Assembly (NCBI RefSeq): GCF_900699785.1
Contig: NZ_LR535679.1
Span: 1,798,001 to 1,862,000, forward strand
Direction of reading: 5' to 3'
Source: Campylobacter showae
GTDB taxonomy: Bacteria; Campylobacterota; Campylobacteria; Campylobacterales; Campylobacteraceae
Length of the DNA stretch: 64,000 nucleotides
A program made the position numbers and the translations under genes. The notes under the pieces were generated by a model. The model was not told where the DNA came from. It searched no databases and worked only from the letters and a program-made list of their open reading frames with translations. Positions 8,833 to 17,979 of the stretch are shown here, in pieces; positions within the stretch are counted from its first letter, which is position 1; each line of letters starts with the position of its first letter.

Positions 8833-9994
8833 CGCCGTTTGGATAAACGACGAGGCCTTCGGGGCGCTTGATCTCATAGAAAATCAAATTTTTAGCAAAT
8901 TTAACCGCCTAATGAACGAAAAAGAGGCGAACGAGATCTATGAGACGGGCTTTTTGGCCGGCGAGCCGATGCCCTATACTTTCGTCTTTGCGCCGCACGG
9001 CAAGCGCAATCAAGAAACGATAAAAAACGCCGCAAAGGGCGATCATATCGAGCTTATCAACGGCGGCAAGGTCGTGGGGTATATCGAGGTCGGCGAGGTA
9101 TTTAAATTTAACGCCGAAAAAAGCTCGCAAAATATCTTTCGCGCGAACGAAGCCGCGCCCGCACAGCAAAGCCAAAGCGGCGAACTAGCCGTGAGCGGCG
9201 AGATCAAGATCTACGACGATAAGTTGGCCGAGGTAAGAAAGCTCATCGAAGAGGTTAAACGAGAGCAAAACGTCCGCAAGGTCTCGGCGATCATGCTAAC
9301 CGCGGAGCCCTTTAACCGCGCGCACGAGCGCCTGATCAGGATGACGATAGATAAGTCTGATCTGGTGTTGCTATTTTTACTAAAAAGCCACGGCGCGGAC
9401 GAGATGATGAGCTTCGCGCTCAAAAAAAGCGTGCTAGAATACTTCATCCAAAACTACATCCCCAAAAACCGCCTGATCATCGTGCCTTTTGAGAACTCAA
9501 ATCTCTTTAGCTCGCACCTAAATCCGACGCTGGAGTGCATCGCGGCGCATAGGCTGGGTGCGGATAAGCTCATAGTCGGACAAAATCACGCGGGTATCGG
9601 GATGTTTTACGATCACAACGTCGCTCACACGGTGCTAGAGCGCTATAAAAACGATCTAAATTTGGATATCGTCGTGCTGCCCGAGCTCGTCTACTGCGAC
9701 GAGTGCAAGACGCTAGTTAGCACCAAGACCTGCCCGCACGGCCAGCACCACCACATCAAATACCACGCGCAGACGCTAAAAACATTGCTGCTAGCGGGTA
9801 TCTTGCCGCCTGCGATCCTCATGCGGCGCGACATCTCGGCGATGATACTGAGCGAGCTTTTCCCGAACCGATTTGAAAATATCCAAAAGCTTTGCGACGA
9901 TCTTTTTCCTAGCAACGGACTGCTCGAAAAGCAGACGGAGAGAGAGTTTTACGAAAACTTGATGAAGCTTTATCAGACGACGTCGCTGACTTAA
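8810..9994 (+). CDS. Sulfate adenylyltransferase-like protein with altered active site
   Basis: A 394-residue protein with the overall layout of bacterial ATP sulfurylase: a PUA-like N-terminal domain (about 1-150) then a nucleotidyltransferase domain ending in a Cys/His segment (CDECK at 296-300, STKTCPHG at 304-311). However, the ATP-binding signature QTRNPxHxxH reads LTAEPFNRAH at 163-172, losing Arg, Asn and the first His, and the second motif GRDHAG reads GQNHAG (257-262 region). In true Sat these residues bind ATP and sulfate. I therefore call it Sat-like; activity is doubtful. It overlaps cemR by 23 bases, so the two are translated together. In C. jejuni the same gene is usually annotated as sat. 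Confidence 0.85.
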   Translation: MTSSRKNNAVWINDEAFGALDLIENQIFSKFNRLMNEKEANEIYETGFLAGEPMPYTFVFAPHGKRNQETIKNAAKGDHIELINGGKVVGYIEVGEVFKFNAEKSSQNIFRANEAAPAQQSQSGELAVSGEIKIYDDKLAEVRKLIEEVKREQNVRKVSAIMLTAEPFNRAHERLIRMTIDKSDLVLLFLLKSHGADEMMSFALKKSVLEYFIQNYIPKNRLIIVPFENSNLFSSHLNPTLECIAAHRLGADKLIVGQNHAGIGMFYDHNVAHTVLERYKNDLNLDIVVLPELVYCDECKTLVSTKTCPHGQHHHIKYHAQTLKTLLLAGILPPAILMRRDISAMILSELFPNRFENIQKLCDDLFPSNGLLEKQTEREFYENLMKLYQTTSLT

Positions 9995-10124
9995 ATTTGC
10001 TTTCGGCGACTTTGGTAAAAGCGGCTCGTCTAGCAGGCATTTTTGGCGGAGTCGTTAACGATATAGCTACGTAGGCTGTGCGTCTTTTATTTACTAAATT
10101 TGAGCCGTAGGCGAAGTAAGGCAT
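9995..10124 (-). pseudogene. Possible remnant of a gamma-glutamylcyclotransferase-like gene
   Basis: A minus-strand frame starting at 10124 opens MPYFAYGSNLV. YFAYGSNL is the substrate-binding N-terminal signature of the gamma-glutamylcyclotransferase/AIG2 fold. After these residues the similarity fades (a weak RRAAFTK segment follows, like the family's LAFTK) and the frame runs into the 3' end of the sat-like gene, so an intact 110-residue domain is not present. No ribosome binding site is visible. The exact match of eight signature residues is the only real support. Confidence 0.3.
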
Positions 10125-10575
10125 TTAAATTTGTCTTACGATACTGCGCCTAAAATTCTTGCGCCCAAATTTATAACCAAGTTTTTGTAAATTCGGGCTT
10201 TAAATTTACTCGCCCAGACCCGCACCGTAAAAACTCAAAATTTAGTATTGTTTATTTATGGTGTTAAGCTTGCGGCTTTGTTTGCAAGAGACGTCGTGCC
10301 GTATTTGGCGTCAAATTTGACGCTTACAGGGTGCGGGTTTTCGTGCAGAGTGCGGGTGTGTTTGCCGTCAAATTTTACGAGCCGAAAAGTCAGAGCAAAA
10401 TTTGCGCTTTTGCTTCAAATTTAGCGGCTCGTGCTTGCAAATTTGAAAATATCCGAGCTTGCCGCAAATTTAGCGCATAAATTTTGAAATTTGCAAGCTA
10501 AATTTGCTAAAATCGCGCTAAAAATCGGCGAGTAAATGCGCCGTTTATGATTTAAATTTGATTTCAAGGAAAATT
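9995..10575. other. Long intergenic region packed with AAATTT
   Basis: About 580 bases without a convincing intact gene between the sat-like gene and pgpA. I count 16 copies of AAATTT in 9961-10560, many inside larger palindromes such as CAAATTTG or TCAAATTTGA, far above the expectation for this base composition. The left part contains a possible decayed frame on the minus strand. No terminator with a good T-run was found. Confidence 0.6.
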
Positions 10576-11073
10576 ATGCAAAGGTTGTTTTTAACGTTTT
10601 TTGGCGCCGGCCTAAGCCCCAAGGCTCCCGGCACGGTCGGCTCGCTAGCGGGCGCGATCGCGGCGTTTGGGATTTTGACGATCCTGCCAGCTTCCACGCT
10701 ATTTTTGGTTTCGATTTGCCTTTTTTTGTATAGCATAAAGATTATCGACGATTATGAAGCAAAAACCGGCGTACACGATCACGGCAGCATCGTTATAGAC
10801 GAGGTTGCGGGCGTTTGGTTGGCGATATCTATCAGCGGCGCTACGGCTGTACAGTTTGCGCTCTCGGTTCTATTTTTTAGGGTGTTTGATATCTGGAAAC
10901 CTTCCGTGATAGGACGCATCGATAGGGATGTCAAGGGCGGGCTTGGCGTGATGGGCGACGATATGCTAGCAGGGCTTTTTGCAGGGCTTCTTAGCGCGAT
11001 TTGCTACGAGGCCGCGACGAAGATCGGACTTGACTACGAGTGGGTCAAATTTGAACTGCCGTTTGTGAAATAA
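10576..11073 (+). CDS. pgpA: Phosphatidylglycerophosphatase A
   Basis: A 165-residue inner-membrane enzyme that dephosphorylates phosphatidylglycerophosphate to phosphatidylglycerol. Family signatures are GAGLSPKAPGTVGSLAGA near the N-terminus, the acidic motif DHGSIVIDEVAGVW (about 76-89), and DDMLAGLFAGLL near 135-146; two to three hydrophobic helices surround them. I start at the ATG at 10576 because AAGGA lies six bases upstream and the product then has the family's usual start; an in-frame TTG at 10558 is less likely. Position after the sat-like gene matches C. jejuni. Confidence 0.93.
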   Translation: MQRLFLTFFGAGLSPKAPGTVGSLAGAIAAFGILTILPASTLFLVSICLFLYSIKIIDDYEAKTGVHDHGSIVIDEVAGVWLAISISGATAVQFALSVLFFRVFDIWKPSVIGRIDRDVKGGLGVMGDDMLAGLFAGLLSAICYEAATKIGLDYEWVKFELPFVK

Positions 11074-11222
11074 AATCGTAGTGGCTCTCAAAGCCAAGGC
11101 GCTTTTTTGATTCTTGACTTAAATTTGCCTTTCAAGCGCTACTTTTGCGTCAAATTTGTTTGGGTAAAAATAAAATCGTCTGCTTTAAAAATCAAACGGC
11201 GACGTTAAATTTGACACCTGAT

Positions 11223-11654
11223 TTACTTTTTTCTTTGCGAGGTTCCAAGCTGTTCGTAGTAGTCTATCTCGGCTACGTATTCGGGATTTTTCTTTTTTAG
11301 CTCGTTGCTCATAAAGGCTATCAGTTTTGCGTCGGCGTTTTTGTGAGAGGCCAAAATCGTGATGAAATTTAGATAAGCTTTTGCGTCGCTTGGGGCTTTG
11401 CCGTTTTGTTTGGACGGGATTTTAAACGAGGCGGCGAAAATTTTTAAAGCCGCAAAAAGATCGTTTTTATCGCTTTTTGGATTGCCGGCGATGTTGATTA
11501 GATCTTGCAGGGTGAGCTCTTTTTCCTCTTTTGCCGCGGGTGCATTTTGAGTAGTTTTGTCGCCGTGTTTAAATTTGACGACGAGAAAAATTAGCGCGGC
11601 GACGATTATTAAAAAAATCGCCGCCAAAATCGCTATTATGAGGGTTTGATTCAT
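11223..11654 (-). CDS. Small membrane-anchored hypothetical protein
   Basis: A 143-residue protein with one N-terminal transmembrane helix (about residues 4-27) followed by a soluble, Lys/Ala-rich helical domain (about 48-140). No catalytic motif is seen. Its start codon overlaps the stop of ccsBA by one base (11654), so the two genes are co-translated; a similar small gene follows ccsBA in C. jejuni as I remember it. Function unknown; a role linked to cytochrome c maturation is only suggested by position. Confidence 0.75.
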   Translation of the reverse strand: MNQTLIIAILAAIFLIIVAALIFLVVKFKHGDKTTQNAPAAKEEKELTLQDLINIAGNPKSDKNDLFAALKIFAASFKIPSKQNGKAPSDAKAYLNFITILASHKNADAKLIAFMSNELKKKNPEYVAEIDYYEQLGTSQRKK

Positions 11655-14600
11655 TATAATTTTATCGTTTTATCGGGCTTTCTAAAGTACGCCAAAACCG
11701 CGATCAAGACCATCAAAAGCGCGCCCACCCATACGAAAGTAGGCACCGGTATCGGCTCGCCCGCAGCATACGAGTGCATGCCGCTTAGGTAGAAGTTGAC
11801 GCCAAAATAGGTCATTATGATCGACCAATAAGCAAACATCGAAGTCACGGCAAATGCGTACTGGCTGTTTAGCTTAGGGATAAATCTGATGTGTAAAACC
11901 GCCGCATAAACTAAAATAGAAACCAGCGCCCACGTCTCCTTGCTATCCCAACCCCAGTATCGACCCCAGCTTTCGTTCGCCCAAACGCCGCCTAGGAAGT
12001 TTCCCATCGTAAGTAGGCTAAGGCCTAGTATCATCGCCATCTCGTTTATACGCGTGGCCTCTAGGATATTTCGCGAAATTTCCTTATGCTCTTTGCCGCC
12101 TTGCAGAGCAAAAAGCACGAGCGTAAACATACCAAGTAGCGAGCAAAGTCCCAAAAATCCGTAACTAGCCGTGATAACCGATACGTGGATCGTTAGCCAG
12201 TAGCTCTGAAGCACCGGCACTAGAGTGGTGATCTGCGGATCCATCCAGCTAAGGTGCGCAACAAATAGTGTAACGCCCGCTAAAATCGAGGTTAGCGCCA
12301 TGGCTATCGGGCTTTGGCGCGAGAACACGAGGCCCGATAAGCTAAGCGCCCAAGCGATATATATCATCGACTCGTAGGCGTTGCTCCACGGCGCGTGCTC
12401 GGAAATATACCAGCGTATGCCGATGCCGAAAGTGTGTAGTAAAAACGCCAAGATATTTACTCCGTAAACGATACCAAATAGCCATTTTATATTTAGTTTA
12501 GGCCTTGCCATCTTGGCAAACACGAAGCATAAAAGCCCAAATCCTGCCAAAAGATATATCGGCGTTAGCGACTCGAAAATTTTATATTCGTTAAAAAACA
12601 GCTCCATCTCGACGCGTTTTTCGCCTGGGATGACTGCTTTGCCGTGCTCTTGTTGATAGGTTTTTATCTCGGCTAGAGCTTGATTTGCACGGCGCCAGTT
12701 GTTGTTTTCTGTAGCTTCGGCAACGCTAGTGAAGTAGCTTCTTAGCATCCTGCCGATTGCCTCGCTCTCGTTTTTAGGGAGATATATCATAGCCGAAGCT
12801 ATACCGTACCATTTGTTGTTTGGATCGTCCATCTTTGGAAACATCGTAAAGACTTCGCCTATAAACACCATATAAAGGATATTTAGACGCTCGTCCACTT
12901 TTTGCAGGTCTTTATCGAACGTTCCGCGCTCGCCCGGAGTTTTGCGGTTTGCGGCTTCGGCAAATTTGTTGAGTTTGTAGATGATTTTACCGTCTTTATC
13001 GCTTGCGAAAAAGTCGTTATAGCTCGCATATTTGGCCTTTTCGTCTATGCCGATTAGCTTTTTTAGCTCTTTATTTCCGACGTAGATTATCGGCACGTCG
13101 CGCCAGTACGGGGCGTTTACCATCATCGAAAGTATGGCTTGGTTTGCGTTTAGGCCGTCTAGCGTATCGCCGCGGTGGATTTTGTTTAAAATTTCCCTTG
13201 CTACGGTATCAAAAGGCTTCATTCTACCGTCGGCGCTTTGGATGATTAGCGTGGAAAGCTCTTTGGCGTGGTTTGCGTCGATATTTCTAGCATTATCGAC
13301 CGCGTAGGTTTTGCTTGGGGCAAATGCCGTAAAGCAGGCGATTAGCGCGAAGCTAGCGACTTTTTTCACGGCGTCTTCATTTATCATTTTAGCTAGTTTT
13401 CTAAAGCGCGAGCGAGGATTTACGACGTTAAAAAATAGTCCTAGCCCTAGCAAAAAGTATCCGACGTAGGTCGGAATCTTGCCCGGGTCGCGGTTTACGG
13501 ATAGTACTGTGCCAAGCTCGTCTTGGTCGTAGCTGCTTTGGAAAAATCTATATCCGTCGTGATCTAGTACGTGGTTCATATAAATTTTATACGGGTAGTT
13601 TCCGGTCCTAGAGTCCTCGACGATGACGTCGCTAGAGTAGCTCATCGGCGAATTTGAACCCGGATAACGCTTAAGCTCGAAGTCTTCAAGCTTTAAAGAA
13701 AAAGGAAGTTCGACCATCTTTGAGCCCCAGTAAACGTTAAAAAGCACGCCGTCGATCTTAGCTTTAGCAGGTATGTAGCTGTTTTCATAGAGCATGAGCT
13801 GCTGAGTTTGTCCGTCAAAGGTCAAATTTGCCACCAATGCGTCGTATTCGCCGTTTTTGCTCACGACTCGCTTGGCCGCCTTGGTTAGCAATGATTTTGG
13901 AACGAAATTTACGTCCGTGACCGTATAGAGCTGCATCGGTAAAAACTCGGTCGCTTGGTCTTTCGCGTACTCGCCTTTTTCGTTGGTCGCCATCGTAAAG
14001 TAGCCGATATTTTGGTTTGATGTTAGATAAAATTTGCCCTCTTTTAGCTCGATTTTGACGAAATTTTCAAGTAGCGGCTGCGCGTCGAATGCAAAGCTAA
14101 CGCCGCCCACCTCGCGAGTTTCGCCGGCTTGCAGGCTTATTTCTTCTTTTGAGTCCGGGCTTGAGACCGCAAGCCTAACTAGCGGCTCGCCTTTTTCCGC
14201 TTCGTAGTACTCGGTTTCGGCCTTTTTGTAGTATCCGTCAAAGGTTAAATTTGCTTTTTTACCCGCGATTTCAAGCGGTAAGTTAAAGTCGTTTGAGCCG
14301 ACGGAAGTGATTTGTTTCGGGATTGAGTTTGAGTAAATTTGACCGTCTTTTTCGGCTGCGATTTCTATCCTAGAAACGGATCCGAATACCGCGTTTGAGG
14401 TTTCGTTTTCTCTGATGTGGATGTTGCCCTCAAAGCCTAGATATCGTGTCATCGCCGCGCCTAAAAGCATGAACAAAAAGCTAACGTGAAATATCAAAAC
14501 GGGTAGTTTTTCTTTTCTTAAAAGGTTGTATCTGAAAATATTGTAAGCCAAATTTATGCCTAAAAGCACCTGAACTAAAGCGAACCAACTCGCTCCGTAA

Positions 14601-14731
14601 ACCGCCGCCCACGCGCTTTTTGTGTCGTAGTAGCTTTCTATTATCGTCGCTGCGCCGCTACCGATGGCAAATATAACAAGTAGCACGACGGCCGACGTCA
14701 TACTGAAAAATAGGGATTTTAACTCGCTCAA
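11654..14731 (-). CDS. ccsBA: Cytochrome c synthase CcsBA (fused ResB-CcsA)
   Basis: A 1025-residue inner-membrane haem exporter and ligase of cytochrome c biogenesis system II. The N-terminal ResB/CcsB part (1 to about 440) has helices near residues 12-30, 45-65 and 80-98, a large periplasmic domain and a further helix near 420. A long periplasmic linker (about 470-700) precedes the CcsA part, whose tryptophan-rich WWD signature reads WANESWGRYWGWDSKETW near residues 910-930. Fusion of both halves is typical of Campylobacter and Helicobacter. It leads a two-gene unit. The nearby respiratory reductase operon does not itself encode a cytochrome c. Confidence 0.95.
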   Translation of the reverse strand: MSELKSLFFSMTSAVVLLVIFAIGSGAATIIESYYDTKSAWAAVYGASWFALVQVLLGINLAYNIFRYNLLRKEKLPVLIFHVSFLFMLLGAAMTRYLGFEGNIHIRENETSNAVFGSVSRIEIAAEKDGQIYSNSIPKQITSVGSNDFNLPLEIAGKKANLTFDGYYKKAETEYYEAEKGEPLVRLAVSSPDSKEEISLQAGETREVGGVSFAFDAQPLLENFVKIELKEGKFYLTSNQNIGYFTMATNEKGEYAKDQATEFLPMQLYTVTDVNFVPKSLLTKAAKRVVSKNGEYDALVANLTFDGQTQQLMLYENSYIPAKAKIDGVLFNVYWGSKMVELPFSLKLEDFELKRYPGSNSPMSYSSDVIVEDSRTGNYPYKIYMNHVLDHDGYRFFQSSYDQDELGTVLSVNRDPGKIPTYVGYFLLGLGLFFNVVNPRSRFRKLAKMINEDAVKKVASFALIACFTAFAPSKTYAVDNARNIDANHAKELSTLIIQSADGRMKPFDTVAREILNKIHRGDTLDGLNANQAILSMMVNAPYWRDVPIIYVGNKELKKLIGIDEKAKYASYNDFFASDKDGKIIYKLNKFAEAANRKTPGERGTFDKDLQKVDERLNILYMVFIGEVFTMFPKMDDPNNKWYGIASAMIYLPKNESEAIGRMLRSYFTSVAEATENNNWRRANQALAEIKTYQQEHGKAVIPGEKRVEMELFFNEYKIFESLTPIYLLAGFGLLCFVFAKMARPKLNIKWLFGIVYGVNILAFLLHTFGIGIRWYISEHAPWSNAYESMIYIAWALSLSGLVFSRQSPIAMALTSILAGVTLFVAHLSWMDPQITTLVPVLQSYWLTIHVSVITASYGFLGLCSLLGMFTLVLFALQGGKEHKEISRNILEATRINEMAMILGLSLLTMGNFLGGVWANESWGRYWGWDSKETWALVSILVYAAVLHIRFIPKLNSQYAFAVTSMFAYWSIIMTYFGVNFYLSGMHSYAAGEPIPVPTFVWVGALLMVLIAVLAYFRKPDKTIKL

Positions 14732-14816
14732 AACAGATCCTTGAACATAAATTTAGTAAATCAAAATGCACATTATAGTAATTTTTTTTAAATAATCTTA
14801 CTTTTTAGTTATTATT

Positions 14817-15380
14817 TTATGATAATTTTTCGTCTTTAAGTTTAAATAAATTTAATATAAACTCAAATTCGCTAAAGCCGTCCGCGCTCATAAAGTGTCC
14901 GCCTTTTTCAAAGATATCTGGCGTTACGCCTAAATTTAGCGCGACCTTTAGGCTAAGCTCGCAAGGCACGATATAGTCGTCTTTTGCGGCTATTACTTTT
15001 ATAAAATTCGTCGCTGATTTTATCTTTTCGTAGGCGATTTGCGGCTCGCAAAATTCATTTAATATAGCAAATTCCTCAATCGGCTCGTCAAACGGCGATA
15101 TGAGGACTAGACCGCCAAATTTGGGCAAATTTGCAAAACCGCTAAGAAAATTTAGGCTAGTTATCGTGCCTAAGCTGTGAGCGATGATAAATGAATTTTC
15201 GCTTAAATTTACCTTTTGCTTCATCGTTTCTAGCCACTCGCTTAGCTTCGGCGTTTGCGGGTTTGGCATCTTTAAAATTTCTACCTCGGCAAGGCCGCGC
15301 ATTTTATCTTTAAACCAAGAAAACCAGTGGCTTTGCGGAGAAGCGTCGTAGCCGTGAATGACGTAAATTTGCTTTTTCAT
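14817..15380 (-). CDS. RBBP9/YdeN-family alpha/beta hydrolase
   Basis: A 187-residue cytoplasmic serine hydrolase. It has the family start IYVIHGYDASPQSHW, the nucleophile elbow AHSLG (Ser69), an acid in AAKDDYIVP (Asp134 or Asp135) and the catalytic His162 in EKGGHF. Length agrees with the RBBP9/YdeN family (about 180-190). It is separated from ccsBA by about 85 bases of AT-rich sequence. Natural substrate unknown. Confidence 0.87.
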   Translation of the reverse strand: MKKQIYVIHGYDASPQSHWFSWFKDKMRGLAEVEILKMPNPQTPKLSEWLETMKQKVNLSENSFIIAHSLGTITSLNFLSGFANLPKFGGLVLISPFDEPIEEFAILNEFCEPQIAYEKIKSATNFIKVIAAKDDYIVPCELSLKVALNLGVTPDIFEKGGHFMSADGFSEFEFILNLFKLKDEKLS

Positions 15381-15680
15381 TAAATTTGCCTTTTTGAAAA
15401 AATACGCGAATTATATACAAATAAAATTAAAATAATTTTTGACGGAAATCGCAAGAATACTTTTTAAGTTATAAATTTAAGTAAACGGCGGCTCAAATAT
15501 CATCAAGCGTTAAAATTTGATATTTGTAAATTTGGCAAATTTGAAGTTAATTTTAAGCTTTTCCCCTAGAAAACGAAATAGTCGTTATCAATTAAAATTT
15601 ATATTGATACGAAAAATTTACGTATAATTTACGTTGATTATTTAAGATTTCGGTAAATTTATTTCAAAAAGGGAGAAAAA
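15381..15680 (+). promoter_or_regulatory. Promoter and operator region of phsABC
   Basis: A 300-base AT-rich region. A TATAAT lies at 15623-15628 and AAGGGAG just upstream of the ATG. Two dyads precede the -10 box: CAAATATCA/TGATATTTG at 15494-15502 and 15518-15526, and TATCAAT/ATTGATA at 15586-15592 and 15603-15609. Both share an ATCA/TGAT core, as expected for sites of one dimeric regulator or two of them. The downstream two-component system and a CRP/FNR-type factor are candidates; neither is proven. Confidence 0.5.
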
Positions 15681-17969
15681 ATGGATACTTCGAGGCGAAA
15701 TTTCTTAAAAGCATCCACCGCCACGGGCTTGCTTGCGATGACGTATGCGCCAGGTACCCTGGGCGCAGTCGGCGCCAAAGCGCTAGAAGGCGGCGATAAG
15801 ACCGTTTATAGTTTTTGCGAGATGTGCTCTTCTCGCTGTCCTATCGAGGCCAAGGTCGTGGACGGCAAAAACGTCTTCATCCAAGGCAACGGCAAGGTAA
15901 GCGGCACGGCGACTTCCGTGTGTGCAAGGGGCGGCAGCGGGCACAATCAGCTCTACGATCCGCAGCGCATAGTAAAACCGCTCATCAGAGTAGGCGAGCG
16001 CGGCGAAAACAAATGGCGCGAGGCGGGCTGGGACGAGGCGCTTGACCTAGTCGCTAAAAAAATGCTAGAAATCAAGGAGAAATACGGGCCGGAGAGCTTT
16101 GTATTTACGGCAAAATCAAGCCAAACGCACAAGCTAATGACGACATTTGCCAGCGCATACGGTTCGCCGAACTGCTTTTCTCACTTCTCCTGTTGCCCGA
16201 TCACCTATCAGATGGTTTGCGAGCATATGTACGGCGACGCGAAGCTAAAAAGAGACTTCGGCAACGCAAAATACGTCGTAAATTTCGGGCACAATCTCTT
16301 TGAAGGTATCGTCATCGCCGACGCTAAAAAGCTGGCTAAGATGGCTGCTAAAGAAGATACGAAGCTGCTGGTTTTAGATCCGCGCTTTAGCGTCGTAGCC
16401 TCAAAAGCCGATGAGTGGCTACCCGTAAAACCGGGTACCGATCTAGCGTTTGTTTTAGCTCTCATTCACACATGGATCAAAAACGGCACGTACGATAAGG
16501 AATTTATAGAGAAATTTACGATTGGATTTGACAAAGTCGTAGAAGCGACCAAAGATACGACGCCGCAGTGGCAAGAAAATATCACGGGCATCCCCGCCAA
16601 AACGGTTGAACGAATCGCTGGCGAAATCTGGAAAGCCGCGCCTAAGGTCATCATCGACTTCGGTCACAACACGACTACTACTAGAGCCGAATATATCCGC
16701 ACTAGAGCTATAATGACCGCAAATGCGATGATGGGCAACTGGGAGAAAAAGGGCGGAATTTTCGGCGGCAAAAAGGCTAAGCTATATAATACTTTAGCGG
16801 GAGAAGAGCTAATCCCAGAGATCACGAACCCAGACGCTGCGATAAAAGTACCTAAAGTGCCTAGAATAGACGCGGCGGGCGAGGACGGACGAAACAAATT
16901 CGTTAGCAGAAGCCACGGCGTTTTGATGGAGATCCCGCAAGCTATACTAAGCGAGAAGCCTTATCCCGTAAAAGGCTGGTTTAGCATAAGGTTTAACCAC
17001 CCGATCAACGTCGCGGGCACGGAAACTACGATAGAGAGCCTAAAAAAGCTTGATTTTATCGTGTGCTCGGATATCTATATGAGCGATTTTGCGATATGGG
17101 CGGACGTGATACTGCCCGAGAGTACTTACCTTGAGCGCGACGAAGGCATCGAGGATAAGTCGAGTCAAAAACCTGCCTATATGATAAGAAACAAAGTCGT
17201 AGATCCTATCGGCGACACCAAAAACGGCTACGATATCTTTAGAGAGCTAGCTCGCAGGATGAAGATAGACGAGCAGTACTCGGCAAACACGATGGATGAG
17301 TGGAGAATCAAACAAGTAAAAGGCAACGCCGAGCTTTTAGCGGAGCTAGTTAAAAAAGGCTACGTCACGTGGAAGGTGCCGGGGATTTTGTTTAGAGAAA
17401 AAGATAGCGTAAAAGAATTTACGAAAAAATTCCCTTACGCGCAGCAGTTCGTGGGCGACGACGGGCTGATGGAGTCGCAGATCAAATTTAAAACCGATAG
17501 CGGTAAGATCGAGCTCTTTAGCGAAAAGGTCGAAAAGCAGTTTCCGGGATACGGCTGCTTAAACGCCGAGGGCATGGACGTATTTTTCGGCGAGGAGCTT
17601 TGCCTAATGAGCGGCAAAACGCCGATACACACCAACGGCCACACGCAAAACGTCGAATTTTTAAACGACTTGATGAGTAGCGCGCCCGTTTGGATACACC
17701 CTAATACCGCGAAAAAATACGGACTAAAAGACGGTGATAAGATAACTCTTCAAAGCAAAACCGCGAAGGAAAAGGCAAACGTGATGCTTACCGAGGGCAT
17801 CAGAGAAGATACGCTTTTCGTCTATCACGGTTTCGGTCATGAAAGCGCCGGACTAAAACGCACGAACGGCGTAGGAACGAATCAAAGCAAGCTGCTAGAT
17901 CCTACCGTGATCGGCCCCGTCGCCTCCACGATGGTGCGAAACGTCGGCGTCAAGATAATAAAAGCGTAA
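15681..17969 (+). CDS. phsA: Thiosulfate/polysulfide reductase catalytic subunit (molybdopterin)
   Basis: A 762-residue periplasmic molybdopterin oxidoreductase of the PhsA/PsrA group. A twin-arginine signal (SRRNFLK at 4-10, then a hydrophobic stretch to about 30) directs Tat export. The 4Fe-4S ligands are Cys46, Cys49, Cys53 and Cys81; Cys171 or Cys172 (HFSCCP) is the likely Mo ligand. The C-terminal domain (about 640-760) binds the dinucleotide. With phsB and phsC it forms a membrane-anchored reductase that takes electrons from menaquinol. Substrate (thiosulfate, polysulfide or another sulfur oxyanion) cannot be settled from sequence, so psrA is an equal name. First gene of the operon. Confidence 0.9.
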   Translation: MDTSRRNFLKASTATGLLAMTYAPGTLGAVGAKALEGGDKTVYSFCEMCSSRCPIEAKVVDGKNVFIQGNGKVSGTATSVCARGGSGHNQLYDPQRIVKPLIRVGERGENKWREAGWDEALDLVAKKMLEIKEKYGPESFVFTAKSSQTHKLMTTFASAYGSPNCFSHFSCCPITYQMVCEHMYGDAKLKRDFGNAKYVVNFGHNLFEGIVIADAKKLAKMAAKEDTKLLVLDPRFSVVASKADEWLPVKPGTDLAFVLALIHTWIKNGTYDKEFIEKFTIGFDKVVEATKDTTPQWQENITGIPAKTVERIAGEIWKAAPKVIIDFGHNTTTTRAEYIRTRAIMTANAMMGNWEKKGGIFGGKKAKLYNTLAGEELIPEITNPDAAIKVPKVPRIDAAGEDGRNKFVSRSHGVLMEIPQAILSEKPYPVKGWFSIRFNHPINVAGTETTIESLKKLDFIVCSDIYMSDFAIWADVILPESTYLERDEGIEDKSSQKPAYMIRNKVVDPIGDTKNGYDIFRELARRMKIDEQYSANTMDEWRIKQVKGNAELLAELVKKGYVTWKVPGILFREKDSVKEFTKKFPYAQQFVGDDGLMESQIKFKTDSGKIELFSEKVEKQFPGYGCLNAEGMDVFFGEELCLMSGKTPIHTNGHTQNVEFLNDLMSSAPVWIHPNTAKKYGLKDGDKITLQSKTAKEKANVMLTEGIREDTLFVYHGFGHESAGLKRTNGVGTNQSKLLDPTVIGPVASTMVRNVGVKIIKA

Positions 17970-17979
17970 AGGAAAAAAG

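Noticed and set aside
8810..9994. Plain annotation as an active sulfate adenylyltransferase
   Set aside because: Key residues of both nucleotide-binding motifs are replaced, so only Sat-like is supported.
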